Source: Candidatus Segatella caccae (GTDB lineage Bacteria; Bacteroidota; Bacteroidia; Bacteroidales; Bacteroidaceae). From it: a DNA stretch of 28,612 nucleotides. Position 1 is the stretch's first letter; the number at the start of each line of letters is the position of its first letter. Shown here piece by piece: positions 8,071 to 16,900 of this stretch. The notes beneath the pieces are model-generated. The model had not been told where the DNA came from, made no database searches, and saw nothing but the letters and a program-made list of their open reading frames with translations. The stretch spans positions 1 through 28,612 of the forward strand of contig USOQ01000029.1 of the NCBI GenBank assembly GCA_900556395.1, read 5' to 3'. The translations under genes were made by a program, and so were the position numbers.

Positions 8071-9414
8071 TTATTTTTTGATAGGGAATTTATACGACAA
8101 TATCATCAACAAGAAGGCGATAACAGCGGGGAAGAGCGAAAAGAGCATCCACACCATCATTAGCACAGAGTCTGTGATGGAAGTGGGATCTATCATGGTA
8201 TTACCCATCTTGTCGGTTATCATATTGGCACCAGCCCAACCTAAGAAGAGGGCAATGAGTGAACCAGAGATAGCAGTACCAAACTTCTGTGACATGGTTC
8301 CCGAAGAGAAAATCAAACCTGTGGCAGATGTTCCAAAATGCTCGGTGTGATAATCTGCCACATCAGCATACATCGACCACATCAAAGGCGAATAAATACC
8401 AATACCAATAGAGGTGAGTATCACCAAAGCTATCATCACCCAGATATACTCTGGACTCATAGGGACAAAGAAGAATGCTATAGATAAAACGCAGCAAAGC
8501 AAAGCCGACCAGAAGAAAGCCATTCGCTTAGAGCCCACCGTCTTAGTAAAGACTGGTGATAGTCCACCAAAAATCATACAGGTAACTTCACCAAATGCCA
8601 TAAATACAGTATAGTTGATAATCAAACCTTCTATCGTCACATTGCCATGCAGACAGTACTCAAACATATAGCCTGCCACTGCATAACGGAAACCATTGAA
8701 GAAGTTAGTACACACAGCAATGGCTGTCATGTAGAGCCATGCCTTGTTATGTACAAGGTCAGCAAACTGCTGGAAGGAAAACTTCTCTGCGCGCTTGGGC
8801 TTCAAGCGTTCTTTAGTAAGGAGACCACAGATAAGAGTCATCACGGCAGCCACCACACCCAGCACTGCACCTATCACTGCATACTGATGAGCATCCGTTC
8901 CTCCCACCATCTTCTGCAGATAGGGGAAAGAGAGTAAGGTAGCAAAACCCATAGCATAGGCACCTACCATACGGAAGGAAGAGAACTGATTCTTCTCATT
9001 ATCATCCTCTGTCATCACACCGAGCAACGAACCATAAGGTACATTCACCATCGTGTAAACAGCCATCATCAACAAATAGAAAGTATAGGCATAGACACGT
9101 TTGCCCACAGGTCCCAAATCAGGAGTATAGAGCAAGAGGGCAAAAATGAGACCGAAAGGAATAGCACCAAAGATGAGCCATGGTCGATAAGTACCCCAAC
9201 GACTCTTCGTTCTGTCTGCCAGACTACCCATCAGTGGGTCTGTAACGACATCAAACATACGAGCCACCAACATGAGTACTGCCGCATCAGCGAATGTGAG
9301 TCCAAACACATTGGTGAAAAACAAAGGAAAGGCTATTGACATCACCTTCCATACGATACCACCAGCAGCGGCATCACCCAGCGCATACGCTATTTTTTCT
9401 TTTACACTTGCCAT
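8071..9414 (-). CDS. GPH-family sugar:cation symporter
   Basis: About 447 residues with twelve predicted membrane spans, no signal peptide. The N-terminus MASVKEKIAYALGDAAAGGI, the segment FDVVTDPLMGSLADRTKSRWGTYRPW and the MVNVPYGSLLGVMT motif are hallmarks of the glycoside-pentoside-hexuronide:cation symporter (MelB-like) family; D in FDVVTDP and the following DRT/RWG residues belong to the cation/sugar motif. The frame can be extended to 9447 but the ATG at 9414 gives the family-typical start. Its location between the GH130 and epimerase genes suggests it imports mannobiose or short manno-oligosaccharides across the inner membrane. A 172-base gap with two hairpins separates it from GH130 upstream. 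Confidence 0.92.
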   Translation of the reverse strand: MASVKEKIAYALGDAAAGGIVWKVMSIAFPLFFTNVFGLTFADAAVLMLVARMFDVVTDPLMGSLADRTKSRWGTYRPWLIFGAIPFGLIFALLLYTPDLGPVGKRVYAYTFYLLMMAVYTMVNVPYGSLLGVMTEDDNEKNQFSSFRMVGAYAMGFATLLSFPYLQKMVGGTDAHQYAVIGAVLGVVAAVMTLICGLLTKERLKPKRAEKFSFQQFADLVHNKAWLYMTAIAVCTNFFNGFRYAVAGYMFEYCLHGNVTIEGLIINYTVFMAFGEVTCMIFGGLSPVFTKTVGSKRMAFFWSALLCCVLSIAFFFVPMSPEYIWVMIALVILTSIGIGIYSPLMWSMYADVADYHTEHFGTSATGLIFSSGTMSQKFGTAISGSLIALFLGWAGANMITDKMGNTMIDPTSITDSVLMMVWMLFSLFPAVIAFLLMILSYKFPIKK

Positions 9415-9451
9415 TAATATTTTGTATTTAGTTATTATCTTATACATGAGA

Positions 9452-9492
9452 ACCTTCTTCTCATCCTCCGTTGCCGGTGGCGAGAAGAAGGT
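9452..9492 (-). promoter_or_regulatory. Inverted repeat in GH130-symporter gap
   Basis: ACCTTCTTCTC (9452-9462) and GAGAAGAAGGT (9482-9492) are perfect 11-base inverted arms around a 19-base loop. The structure lies about 40 bases upstream of the symporter start inside an otherwise tight operon, so an RNA-processing, attenuation or stability role is possible. No T-run follows on the minus strand, arguing against a plain terminator. Confidence 0.45.
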
Positions 9493-9523
9493 ATCCCGAA
9501 ATCTTTTACCTTAAAAGCGGGAT
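9493..9523 (-). promoter_or_regulatory. Second hairpin in GH130-symporter gap
   Basis: ATCCCG (9493-9498) pairs with CGGGAT (9518-9523) and CTTTT (9503-9507) with AAAAG (9513-9517), with a four-base bulge and a five-base loop. It directly abuts the 11-bp inverted repeat, so the 172-base gap would fold into two consecutive hairpins in the mRNA. Function is inferred only from position. Confidence 0.35.
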
Positions 9524-9586
9524 TCTCACCTTCAATGCTAATAATACGTTTAATAGGCGCAAATCCCTCTTTTTTTTTATCACCCT

Positions 9587-10762
9587 TTACTTACTGCTCA
9601 GTGTTTTCTTGTTCTTTGCTACCAATTTCTTGATAGTTTCCACACTAAGAGCTGTACGATAACCATCTTGAGGAGTATTCATACAGTAGTCTACGAGTCG
9701 ATCAATGGTAGAAGTTGCCACATGCATACGGGTATCAGAAGAAGCGTAGTAGATAAACACCTTACCATCCTCATCGGCTATCCAGCCATTGGCAAAGACT
9801 ACGTTCATCACATCACCGATATATTCGCCACCCTCAGGAACAAGTAGATAGCCACCAGGTTCTGCAATGACCTTGGTAGGATCTTCGAGAGATGTCATAT
9901 ACATATAGAGGACATAGCGCAGACCGCTGGCACAACCACGCACACCATGTGCCAAGTGCAACCATCCCTTATCGGTCTTGATAGGATGTGGACCTTCGCC
10001 ATTCTTCACCTCCTGGATAGTATGATAATGACGAGCATTGATAATCTTTTCTTCTGTAATCTCTGCATGCGTGATGTCGTCTACCAAAGCCCAGCCGATA
10101 CCACCACCTGAACCTGTATCTATAAATCCGTCTTGAGGACGGGTATAGAAGGCATATTTGCCATCTACAAATTCTGGATGCAGTACAACGTTGCGCTGCT
10201 GGCTCTTGGTTTTGAGATCGGGCAAGCGCTCCCAGTTCACCAAGTCCTTGGTACGGGCAATAGCTGCTGTAGCAGTAGCTGCGCTCAGGTCGCCAGGCAT
10301 ACTGTCGTCATGGCGCTCTGCACAGAACACACCATAGATATATCCGTCTTCATGAGCAGTAAGACGCATATCGTAGATATTCGTTGCAGGTACTACATCC
10401 TCGGGCATCGTGATAGGCTCATCCCAGAATCGGAAGTTGTCTACACCATTGGGACTTTCTGCCACAGCAAAGAAGCTCTTACGATCTGCACCCTCTACAC
10501 GTACTACGAGCAGATATTTACCATTCCATTTGATAGCGCCACTATTGAGTGTGGCATTCATCATGATGCGCTGCATCAAATAAGGATTATCCTTCTCGTC
10601 GAAGTCATAGCGCCACTCCAAAGGTGTATGTTCTGCTGTGAGAATAGGATTCTTATATTTTTCGTAGATACCATTACCCCACTCCACGGGTTCATTATGG
10701 CGGGTAAGTAACTCCTCATGATGTTCACGCAATGCTTTTACTTTTTCTTGATATGTTGCCAT
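9587..10762 (-). CDS. GH130 4-O-beta-mannosylglucose phosphorylase
   Basis: 391 residues, the same length class as the characterised Bacteroides mannosylglucose phosphorylase. GH130 enzymes are inverting phosphorylases; subfamily 1 splits 4-O-beta-D-mannosyl-D-glucose with phosphate into alpha-mannose-1-phosphate and glucose. The fold is a five-bladed propeller in the cytoplasm, and no signal peptide is present. D131 in VPATNIYDMRLTAHEDGYIY is at the position of the proposed general acid. Phosphate-contacting basic residues are expected in segments such as LLVVRVEGADRKSF, RNVVLHPEF and GPHPIKTDKGWLHLAHGVRG. It follows the GH26 gene by 60 bases and, with the epimerase, completes the B. fragilis-type mannobiose pathway. 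The exact substrate (mannosylglucose rather than longer mannosides) is inferred from length and context. Confidence 0.93.
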   Translation of the reverse strand: MATYQEKVKALREHHEELLTRHNEPVEWGNGIYEKYKNPILTAEHTPLEWRYDFDEKDNPYLMQRIMMNATLNSGAIKWNGKYLLVVRVEGADRKSFFAVAESPNGVDNFRFWDEPITMPEDVVPATNIYDMRLTAHEDGYIYGVFCAERHDDSMPGDLSAATATAAIARTKDLVNWERLPDLKTKSQQRNVVLHPEFVDGKYAFYTRPQDGFIDTGSGGGIGWALVDDITHAEITEEKIINARHYHTIQEVKNGEGPHPIKTDKGWLHLAHGVRGCASGLRYVLYMYMTSLEDPTKVIAEPGGYLLVPEGGEYIGDVMNVVFANGWIADEDGKVFIYYASSDTRMHVATSTIDRLVDYCMNTPQDGYRTALSVETIKKLVAKNKKTLSSK

Positions 10763-10822
10763 ATTGTTACTTTGTTGATTGAATGTTGATAGTTATTTTT
10801 ATAATTAGGAAAAATATCGTTT

Positions 10823-12007
10823 TTACTTTTTTACCTTTTTACCTTTACACAAGTCCTTAGCAAAAAGAATTTTCTTCTCTGCCTTCAACTTCTGAAAATC
10901 TTTCACGATGTCGCCATCATTGATACCAGGAAGATAGGCTTCCTCTTGGGGCTTATCCCAAGCATTACGCCAGAAGAGCACATAGCTCAACGGATAAGAC
11001 TTCAACACAGGGTAAAGAATCTTGGTAAACCAATCTGTTTTCTTAGAGATACCACGACAGCCTGTCTCTGTGAGAGCAGCCAACTTACCTTGTTGCTTAG
11101 CTGCTTGAACCAGAATATCGAGTGTACCTTTAAGATTGCTCTGATAGTTGGCATCATCATTGTCAAACTCATAGATATCCACACCCATCATATCGACATA
11201 GTCATTACCAGGATAACGCTCCATGAAAGCTTCTATAGTCTTGTCATTACTCAAATTGGGCGACCAGGACCATACCACTTGGTCACAACCAGCCTTTTTC
11301 ATATTCTCCACGGTCATGATATATAAAGCCTTAAACTCATCTGCCGTACAGCTATTAGCTCCCCACCAGAACCATCCTCCGTTCATCTCATGCCAAGGGC
11401 GGAAAATGACAGGTATCTTCTTTCCATCAGCAGTCTTCAGCGAGTTGATAAAGTCGGCAACTTTATCCAACCACGCCTGCATTTTAGCAGCTTGAGTGCC
11501 TCCTTCGAGAACTGCCTTCACTGCATCACCTTTGGGATCCCAGGCATTCTCGCCAGTAACAGGATTCCATGGATGCCAACTTAATGTCACGATGCCACCA
11601 CGCTCATACTGAGCGATGATTTCCTTTCGCATACGATCAAAGGGCACTCCATCCAGATTTTCCTTGCTATCCAACTCCAGTTTTCCTAAGTCGAATCCCA
11701 TTACGGCAGGATAGTCACCCGTTGTCAGCAGCACGTCACTCTTGCCTTCTTCCCATTTCCAAGTAGTGCCATATACAGGGTCGTCTTGATGACCCAACAT
11801 GATACCACGCTTCTGTAGTTTCTTCAGTCTGTCCAACAGTTGGCATGCAGGAGTGTTATGAGTTTTCTTGCAGCATGTTGCGCTACAGGAAGCACCACAA
11901 GAAGTTTCCTTAGTCTGCACCGAAGCTCCCGTCATGCCGTCTACCTGCGCCATGGCTCCCTGCAGAGCCATACAGCAACACGCTCCTAAAAATAATTTCT
12001 TTATCAT
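10823..12007 (-). CDS. GH26 beta-mannanase, secreted
   Basis: 394 residues. GH26 enzymes are retaining beta-1,4-mannanases with a TIM barrel. The acid/base is E207 in FRPWHEMNGGWFWWG and the nucleophile E314 in ALTETGCRG; the conserved SWHPWNPVTG (143-152) lines the subsites. The signal peptide is MIKKLFLGACCCMALQGAMA, probably cleaved before QVDG; a lipobox reading (LGAC, C10) is possible but would leave a very short hydrophobic core. Between residues 37 and 55 lies a cluster of cysteines (C37, C41, C45, C46, C55) not usual for the family. The C-terminus is very basic (KGKKVKK). Given the downstream phosphorylase and epimerase it likely releases mannobiose, like ManA of B. fragilis, in the periplasm. 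It follows the CE7 gene by 19 bases. Confidence 0.93.
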   Translation of the reverse strand: MIKKLFLGACCCMALQGAMAQVDGMTGASVQTKETSCGASCSATCCKKTHNTPACQLLDRLKKLQKRGIMLGHQDDPVYGTTWKWEEGKSDVLLTTGDYPAVMGFDLGKLELDSKENLDGVPFDRMRKEIIAQYERGGIVTLSWHPWNPVTGENAWDPKGDAVKAVLEGGTQAAKMQAWLDKVADFINSLKTADGKKIPVIFRPWHEMNGGWFWWGANSCTADEFKALYIMTVENMKKAGCDQVVWSWSPNLSNDKTIEAFMERYPGNDYVDMMGVDIYEFDNDDANYQSNLKGTLDILVQAAKQQGKLAALTETGCRGISKKTDWFTKILYPVLKSYPLSYVLFWRNAWDKPQEEAYLPGINDGDIVKDFQKLKAEKKILFAKDLCKGKKVKK

Positions 12008-12026
12008 ATTCTATCAATTTACTTTT

Positions 12027-13331
12027 TTATTTACTTAGTTCAGCTTCTATAAACTGCTGCCATTCATCCCATTGCTCCTGATACCAATAGTGCCCAGTCA
12101 TCTGATACACACTGAGTTGCTTTGGAGCCTTCACTATATTGTAAAGTCCATACGAAGATGTAGGTGGCACTACCTCATCGTTGTAGCCAAAGCTATACCA
12201 ACCAGGCACTGTGATACGACGAGCAAAGTTTACACCATCAAAGTAGCGTGCTCCGTCAAGTCGAGCCTGCTCCAAAGCTGTTATCTTCATCGTTTTTCCC
12301 TCATGATAGAAATAGTGGGGCCATCCGCCTGCCACACCATGAAGTTCAGCCTCATAATCGCACATAGCATCGTGTACAGCAGCTAAAAAAGTGACACGCT
12401 TATCAAGTGCCGCAACAGCAAGCGACAAGAATCCGCCTTGCGAAGCACCGGTAACACCGAGCGTCTTACCATTCCACTCTTCGAGAGAGGCAATGTAGTC
12501 GACAGCTCTCACTGCTCCTGTCACTATACGTTTATAGGGGTTACGATCACGATCTTCTAAGTTACAGTCCCAATAATTATTCAATGCACCATCCAATAGA
12601 TTGTCGTACACTTTCTGCTGCATAGTAACAGGAATACCATGAACACCAATTTCCAAGACTATGCAACGATCGGGGGAGGTATATACATCTCCGCTATATG
12701 GGCGTACACCTGCCCCCGGCACTCGAAGTAGAGCTGGGTACTTTCCTGCCTTCACAGGCACACTAAGGATTCCATAAACCTTTGTACCACAGCGGTTATT
12801 ATTAAAACTGATTTCAAAAACATTCTTGTCTTTTGTACATCTTTCAGGCAACAACACCTTGGTAGGATTGAGGTCTACCTTGCGTGCCTCTGCCAATGTC
12901 TTCTGCCAAAAAGCATCAAAATCCTTGGGTTCTTGTGCAAAAGGCACAATCTTCTCGGGTGAAAATGCCGCTGTACAGAGTCCCTCATACTCCTTACCTG
13001 CAACATGTGCTACCACCTTCAGCCGATAAAAACCAGGATTGGTCATGGCACCTGCCCACTTCATTGTACCATCTCTCAAGGTAGTACTTTTCTTGACATT
13101 GGGATACATCACAGGACCAGCCTCATAGGTCACCTTTACATCGTTGAGCAAAGTGCCCGACTGGAGCACATTCACCACGAAGTGGGCCTTCTCTCCCACC
13201 CTGTAGTTCCAGTCTCGATGATCGGGAGTTACTGTCACCACGATATGATGTCCACGAACTTGTCCTACTACATTTTGCACACCTGCCACCACGAGCAAAA
13301 TGACTATCAATATACTTCTAAAATTCTTCAT
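12027..13331 (-). CDS. Carbohydrate esterase, CE7/acetylxylan esterase-like
   Basis: 434 residues from the ATG at 13331; the frame extends to 13424 but passes the -7 element, so the shorter start is right. The signal peptide is MKNFRSILIVILLVVAGVQN-VVGQ. Residues about 25-125 form an Ig-like domain, then an AXE1-type alpha/beta-hydrolase. The triad is readable: S297 in GVTGASQGG, D385 in FGYNDEVVPP and H414 in MTGHYW. CE7 enzymes remove acetyl groups from sugars and oligosaccharides. In this operon, O-acetylated mannan or manno-oligosaccharide is the probable substrate; that is inference, since CE7 members are broad. It is the first gene of the minus-strand operon and probably periplasmic. 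Confidence 0.88.
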   Translation of the reverse strand: MKNFRSILIVILLVVAGVQNVVGQVRGHHIVVTVTPDHRDWNYRVGEKAHFVVNVLQSGTLLNDVKVTYEAGPVMYPNVKKSTTLRDGTMKWAGAMTNPGFYRLKVVAHVAGKEYEGLCTAAFSPEKIVPFAQEPKDFDAFWQKTLAEARKVDLNPTKVLLPERCTKDKNVFEISFNNNRCGTKVYGILSVPVKAGKYPALLRVPGAGVRPYSGDVYTSPDRCIVLEIGVHGIPVTMQQKVYDNLLDGALNNYWDCNLEDRDRNPYKRIVTGAVRAVDYIASLEEWNGKTLGVTGASQGGFLSLAVAALDKRVTFLAAVHDAMCDYEAELHGVAGGWPHYFYHEGKTMKITALEQARLDGARYFDGVNFARRITVPGWYSFGYNDEVVPPTSSYGLYNIVKAPKQLSVYQMTGHYWYQEQWDEWQQFIEAELSK

Positions 13332-13378
13332 TACTTGTTTAAGAATAGTTTGGGTTATTAGCATTTCTATTTCGATTG

Positions 13379-13386
13379 CAAAGATA
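13379..13386 (-). promoter_or_regulatory. -7 element of the mannobiose operon
   Basis: Minus strand TATCTTTG followed by CAATCG, a full TAnnTTTG match, about 48 bases upstream of the CE7 start. No clear -33 TTTG at the normal distance, which would fit activator-dependent transcription. It diverges from the susC promoter at 13757. Confidence 0.6.
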
Positions 13387-13489
13387 CAACTATCATTCCT
13401 ATTATTTATGTACTTTTTTGCCAAATACTATACATCTCTTGCGACCACTCAAAAATAATATGATTTTCATCATCACATTTATTGCAATC

Positions 13490-13505
13490 GCAATATAATA
13501 ATGTA
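13490..13505. promoter_or_regulatory. Palindrome TATTGC-AATC-GCAATA
   Basis: Six-base perfect inverted arms with a four-base centre, in the divergent control region about 105 bases upstream of the minus-strand -7 element. Its form suits a dimeric DNA-binding protein; the protein is unknown. Confidence 0.3.
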
Positions 13506-13510
13506 CACGT

Positions 13511-13524
13511 ACATATAAAATATT
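13511..13524. promoter_or_regulatory. Palindrome ATGTAC-AC-GTACAT
   Basis: Six-base perfect inverted arms with a two-base centre, six bases from the neighbouring TATTGC palindrome. Both are in the non-coding space between the divergent promoters and are candidate operators for the PUL regulator, which is not in the window. Confidence 0.3.
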
Positions 13525-13580
13525 ATATTCTCACTTCATAGAGTAGTCAAAATATGAGAAGTTCACAAAAAAATGAAGAT

Positions 13581-13690
13581 ACTTGCGATAGCCAATGCAA
13601 GTACTTGCGTTGGGCATCGTAAGTACTTGCGTTGGGCAATGAAAGTACTTGCGTTGAAAACCGTAAGCACGTGTGTCGAAAAACAAAAAA
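13581..13690. repeat. 22-bp tandem repeat array, five units
   Basis: Units begin at exactly 13581, 13603, 13625, 13647 and (degenerate) 13669. Each starts ACTTGCG and, in units 1-3, ends AAGT, so every junction creates the palindrome AAGTACTT; at 13597-13608 this is a perfect 12-base palindrome GCAAGTACTTGC. The middle of each unit is TTGGGCAATG-like and varies. The period of 22 is not a multiple of three, so it is not a coding repeat, and there are no spacers, so it is not CRISPR. It lies 67 bases upstream of the susC -7 element. Confidence 0.9.
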
Positions 13691-13756
13691 AATCGATACA
13701 ACAAAAAAGTATCAACATCAAGCAAAAATCGTATAATATAAATACTAAAAAAACAA

Positions 13757-13764
13757 TAACTTTG
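13757..13764 (+). promoter_or_regulatory. -7 element of the susC operon
   Basis: TAACTTTG followed by CAAACG matches TAnnTTTG. Initiation near 13772 would give a 5' leader of about 190 bases before the susC ATG at 13962, long for this group and containing a small hairpin. No clear -33 TTTG is present, consistent with an activated promoter. Confidence 0.55.
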
Positions 13765-13909
13765 CAAACGAAAGAAAATCCTTAGAATAGAATCTCATAA
13801 AACTAAATAATAACCTAACCTTTATATGCAAATGAAACAAGAAAAAAAAACTAAATTCCACGGTATCAAATAACTCGTATCACTGATGCCCTACCTAAAT
13901 TCGTGAAGT

Positions 13910-13928
13910 CATACCTCTTTCGGGTATG
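13910..13928 (+). promoter_or_regulatory. Leader hairpin before susC
   Basis: CATACC (13910-13915) pairs with GGTATG (13923-13928) around TCTTTCG, 33 bases before the susC start. It covers an in-frame upstream ATG at 13926. Too short of T-run for a terminator; it may affect translation or message stability. The rest of the leader shows no other clear element. Confidence 0.3.
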
Positions 13929-13961
13929 GTAAGTACATTTTTATTAACAAATCATATATGT

Positions 13962-16900
13962 ATGAATTATTCAATAAGTAGAAGACAGTTGCTTGTTGGG
14001 ATTACTGCTCTCAGTTTCTTAGGCATATCTCCTCAACAAACTTTTGCTGCGAAAGTAGAAAGCAGCATGTCTGTACAACAAAGTAAAAAAATCACAGGAA
14101 CTATTGCAGATGCGCAAGGTCCTATTATTGGTGCTACCGTAAAAATAAAAGGCACCAACCATGCCACTGTTACCGACCTGGACGGTAACTACACTCTCAA
14201 CGTAAACGCAGGTCAGACCATCGAAATCACCTACGTAGGTTATGTAATGAAAACTATCAAGATAGGAAATGCCAATAAGTATGATGCTATCCTCGTAGAA
14301 GACAACAACAACCTCAACGAAGTGGTTGTTGTTGGTTATGGTACCATGAAGAAGAGCGACATCTCTGGTTCTTCGGTTAGCCTGGGCGAAAAAGCCATGA
14401 AAGGCTCTATCATCACCTCACTCGACCAGTCTCTGCAAGGCCGTGCTGCTGGTGTCACTGCCGTCAGCACATCAGGTGCTCCTGGTACAGCTTCCACCAT
14501 CCGCGTGCGTGGTACTGCCACCATTAACTCCAACGCCGAACCTCTCTACGTTATCGATGGCGTCATCTTCCAGGGCGGAAGTACAAGTGGTAGCGGACTC
14601 GGATTTGGTGATAAACTCGACAATGGCTCTGCCTCTTCTGTTTCTCCTCTCTCTACCATCAACCCTGCCGACATCGTCAGCATGGAAATCTTAAAAGACG
14701 CCTCTGCCACAGCCATCTATGGTGCTCAAGGTGCCAATGGTGTCGTATTGATTACCACCAAACGCGGTAAGGCTGGTGAGGCTAAATTCTCTTACGATGG
14801 TATGGCAGCCTGGAGTCGCCAGACCAAACGTCTCGATATGCTCAACCTGCGCGAGTTTGGTGAGTACTACAACGACTTCGTGACTGCAGGCATCGGTGGT
14901 CTGAAAGAAGACCCATATTACAGCGACATCTCTCTGCTCGGCAAGGGTACCAACTGGCAGGATGCTATCTTCCAGACTGCATTCCAGCAGCAACACCAGA
15001 TAGCAGCACAAGGTGGTACTGAGAAAATTCAATATTACATTTCTGCTGGCTACATGAGCCAGGATGGTACCATCATTGGGTCTAAATTCGATCGCCTGTC
15101 TGTACGTGCCAACCTGGATGCCCAACTCAAAAAGTGGCTCAAGGTGGGACTGAGTGCCACCTTTACCGACTCCAACGATAACCTGAAACTCACCGATGGT
15201 GCTGAGGGTATTGTTAACTTTGCCTTGACATCTCTGCCAGAAGCTCCTATCTACGATGTGTATGGAAACTACGCTTCATTCGCTCGTGATAACTACAACA
15301 TCCACAACCCTATCGCCAAGGCCATGGAGCACAACAACTGGCTGAATCGTAAGAAATTAGCTGGTAACATCTATGCAGAGGTTACTCCTATCAAGCATCT
15401 TACTTGGCGTACAGAATTGGGTTACGACTTAGGCTACAGTAAAGCTGAGGTATATAATAATGAGATCAATCTTTACAACTGGAAAGAACCCAACGAGAGT
15501 AGCATCCAGAAGAACAACAACACCTTCTGGCAGTTGAAGAACTATGTTACTTACAACAACACTTTCGCTAAAAAACACTCTGTCACAGCCATGCTCGGAC
15601 AAGAGTGCTGGGAAAGCAAATGGGACTACACCAAGGTGAGGAACAAAAAACTCCCATCTGATGCCGTTCCCAATCCTGTATTGGGTACAGGTACTGCCAC
15701 GATAGGTGTAGGCTTTGGTAGTGCTGCTATGGCTTCATTCTTCACCCGCTGGACTTACAGCTACGACAGCCGCTACAACGCTACTTATACCTATCGTTAC
15801 GATGGTAGCTCCAACTTCGGTCCAAACAATCGTTGGGCAGGTTTCCATTCATTCGCTACCAGCTGGCGATTCTCTAACGAGAAGTTTGTGCAAGCCATTG
15901 CAGGTAAATGGCTCAGCAATGGTAAACTGCGTATTGGTTGGGGACAGACTGGTAACTCCAATATCAAATCGTATGTATGGGGTATCAACATGCAGCCGGT
16001 TTACACCACCTTAGGCAATGGCTATCGTCCTCAAAACATTCCTAACCTGGACGTGAAATGGGAAAAGCAAGAGCAGATTGACTTGGGTCTCGACTTAGGT
16101 TTCCTCAACGACCGCATCAACGTAACCCTCGACTGGTATCAGAAAGAGTCTAAAGATATGTTGATGGAGCTTCAGTTGCCTTCTTATATGGGTACCAGTG
16201 GTAATGGGAATTCCAAGTTGAATGCTCCTATGGGTAACTATGGGCATATCCGCAACAGCGGTTTTGAGTTGACCCTCAACACCCACCCTCTTGTAGGTAA
16301 ATTCCAATGGGACTCTGAGTTCCAGATTTCATGGAACAAGAACAAGCTGATAGCACTGAATGGTACTGCCAGCTCTGCCATCATGGGTTATGCCCAGTGG
16401 GAACAAACCTTGGTCAGTAAGACCGACATCGGTGGAAGTTTGTACAATTTCTATGGCTACGTAACAGATGGCATCTATCAAGACCTCGCAGACCTCGAGC
16501 GTTCGCCCAAGCCTGAGAAATATCCTGCTAATGGTGTTTTCAACAGCGCTAACACGGTATATGTAGGCGACATCAAATTCAAGGACATCAATGGCGATGG
16601 TGTCATCAACGAGAAAGACATGACCAACATTGGTTCACCCATGCCTAAGTTCACCTACGGATGGACCAACACCTTCCGCTACAAAGGTTTCGATATGAGC
16701 ATCTTCATCAACGGAAGCTATGGCAACAAGGTGATGAACTTAACCAAACGAGGACTTACTAATATGAGCAGCGTATGGTGCAACCAGCATTCTGACGTAC
16801 TCAACCGCGCACGCTTGGCACCTATCGATGCAAGCATCGTATATGCAGATGGTAGCAAATGGTACGACCACGTAGAGAATGTGAAAGTGGCTAATCCAAA

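Noticed and set aside
13581..13690. CRISPR array
   Set aside because: Units are directly adjacent with no spacers, and no cas genes are nearby.
13531..13785. Two small open frames over the 22-bp repeats (one per strand)
   Set aside because: They arise from the repeat array and A/T-rich flanks. The period is not a multiple of three, so a coding repeat would not keep its sequence, and the plus-strand frame overlaps the susC promoter.
13926..13961. Upstream ATG extension of susC
   Set aside because: The ATG is within a hairpin arm and the added residues (MVSTFLLTNHIC) do not improve the signal peptide.
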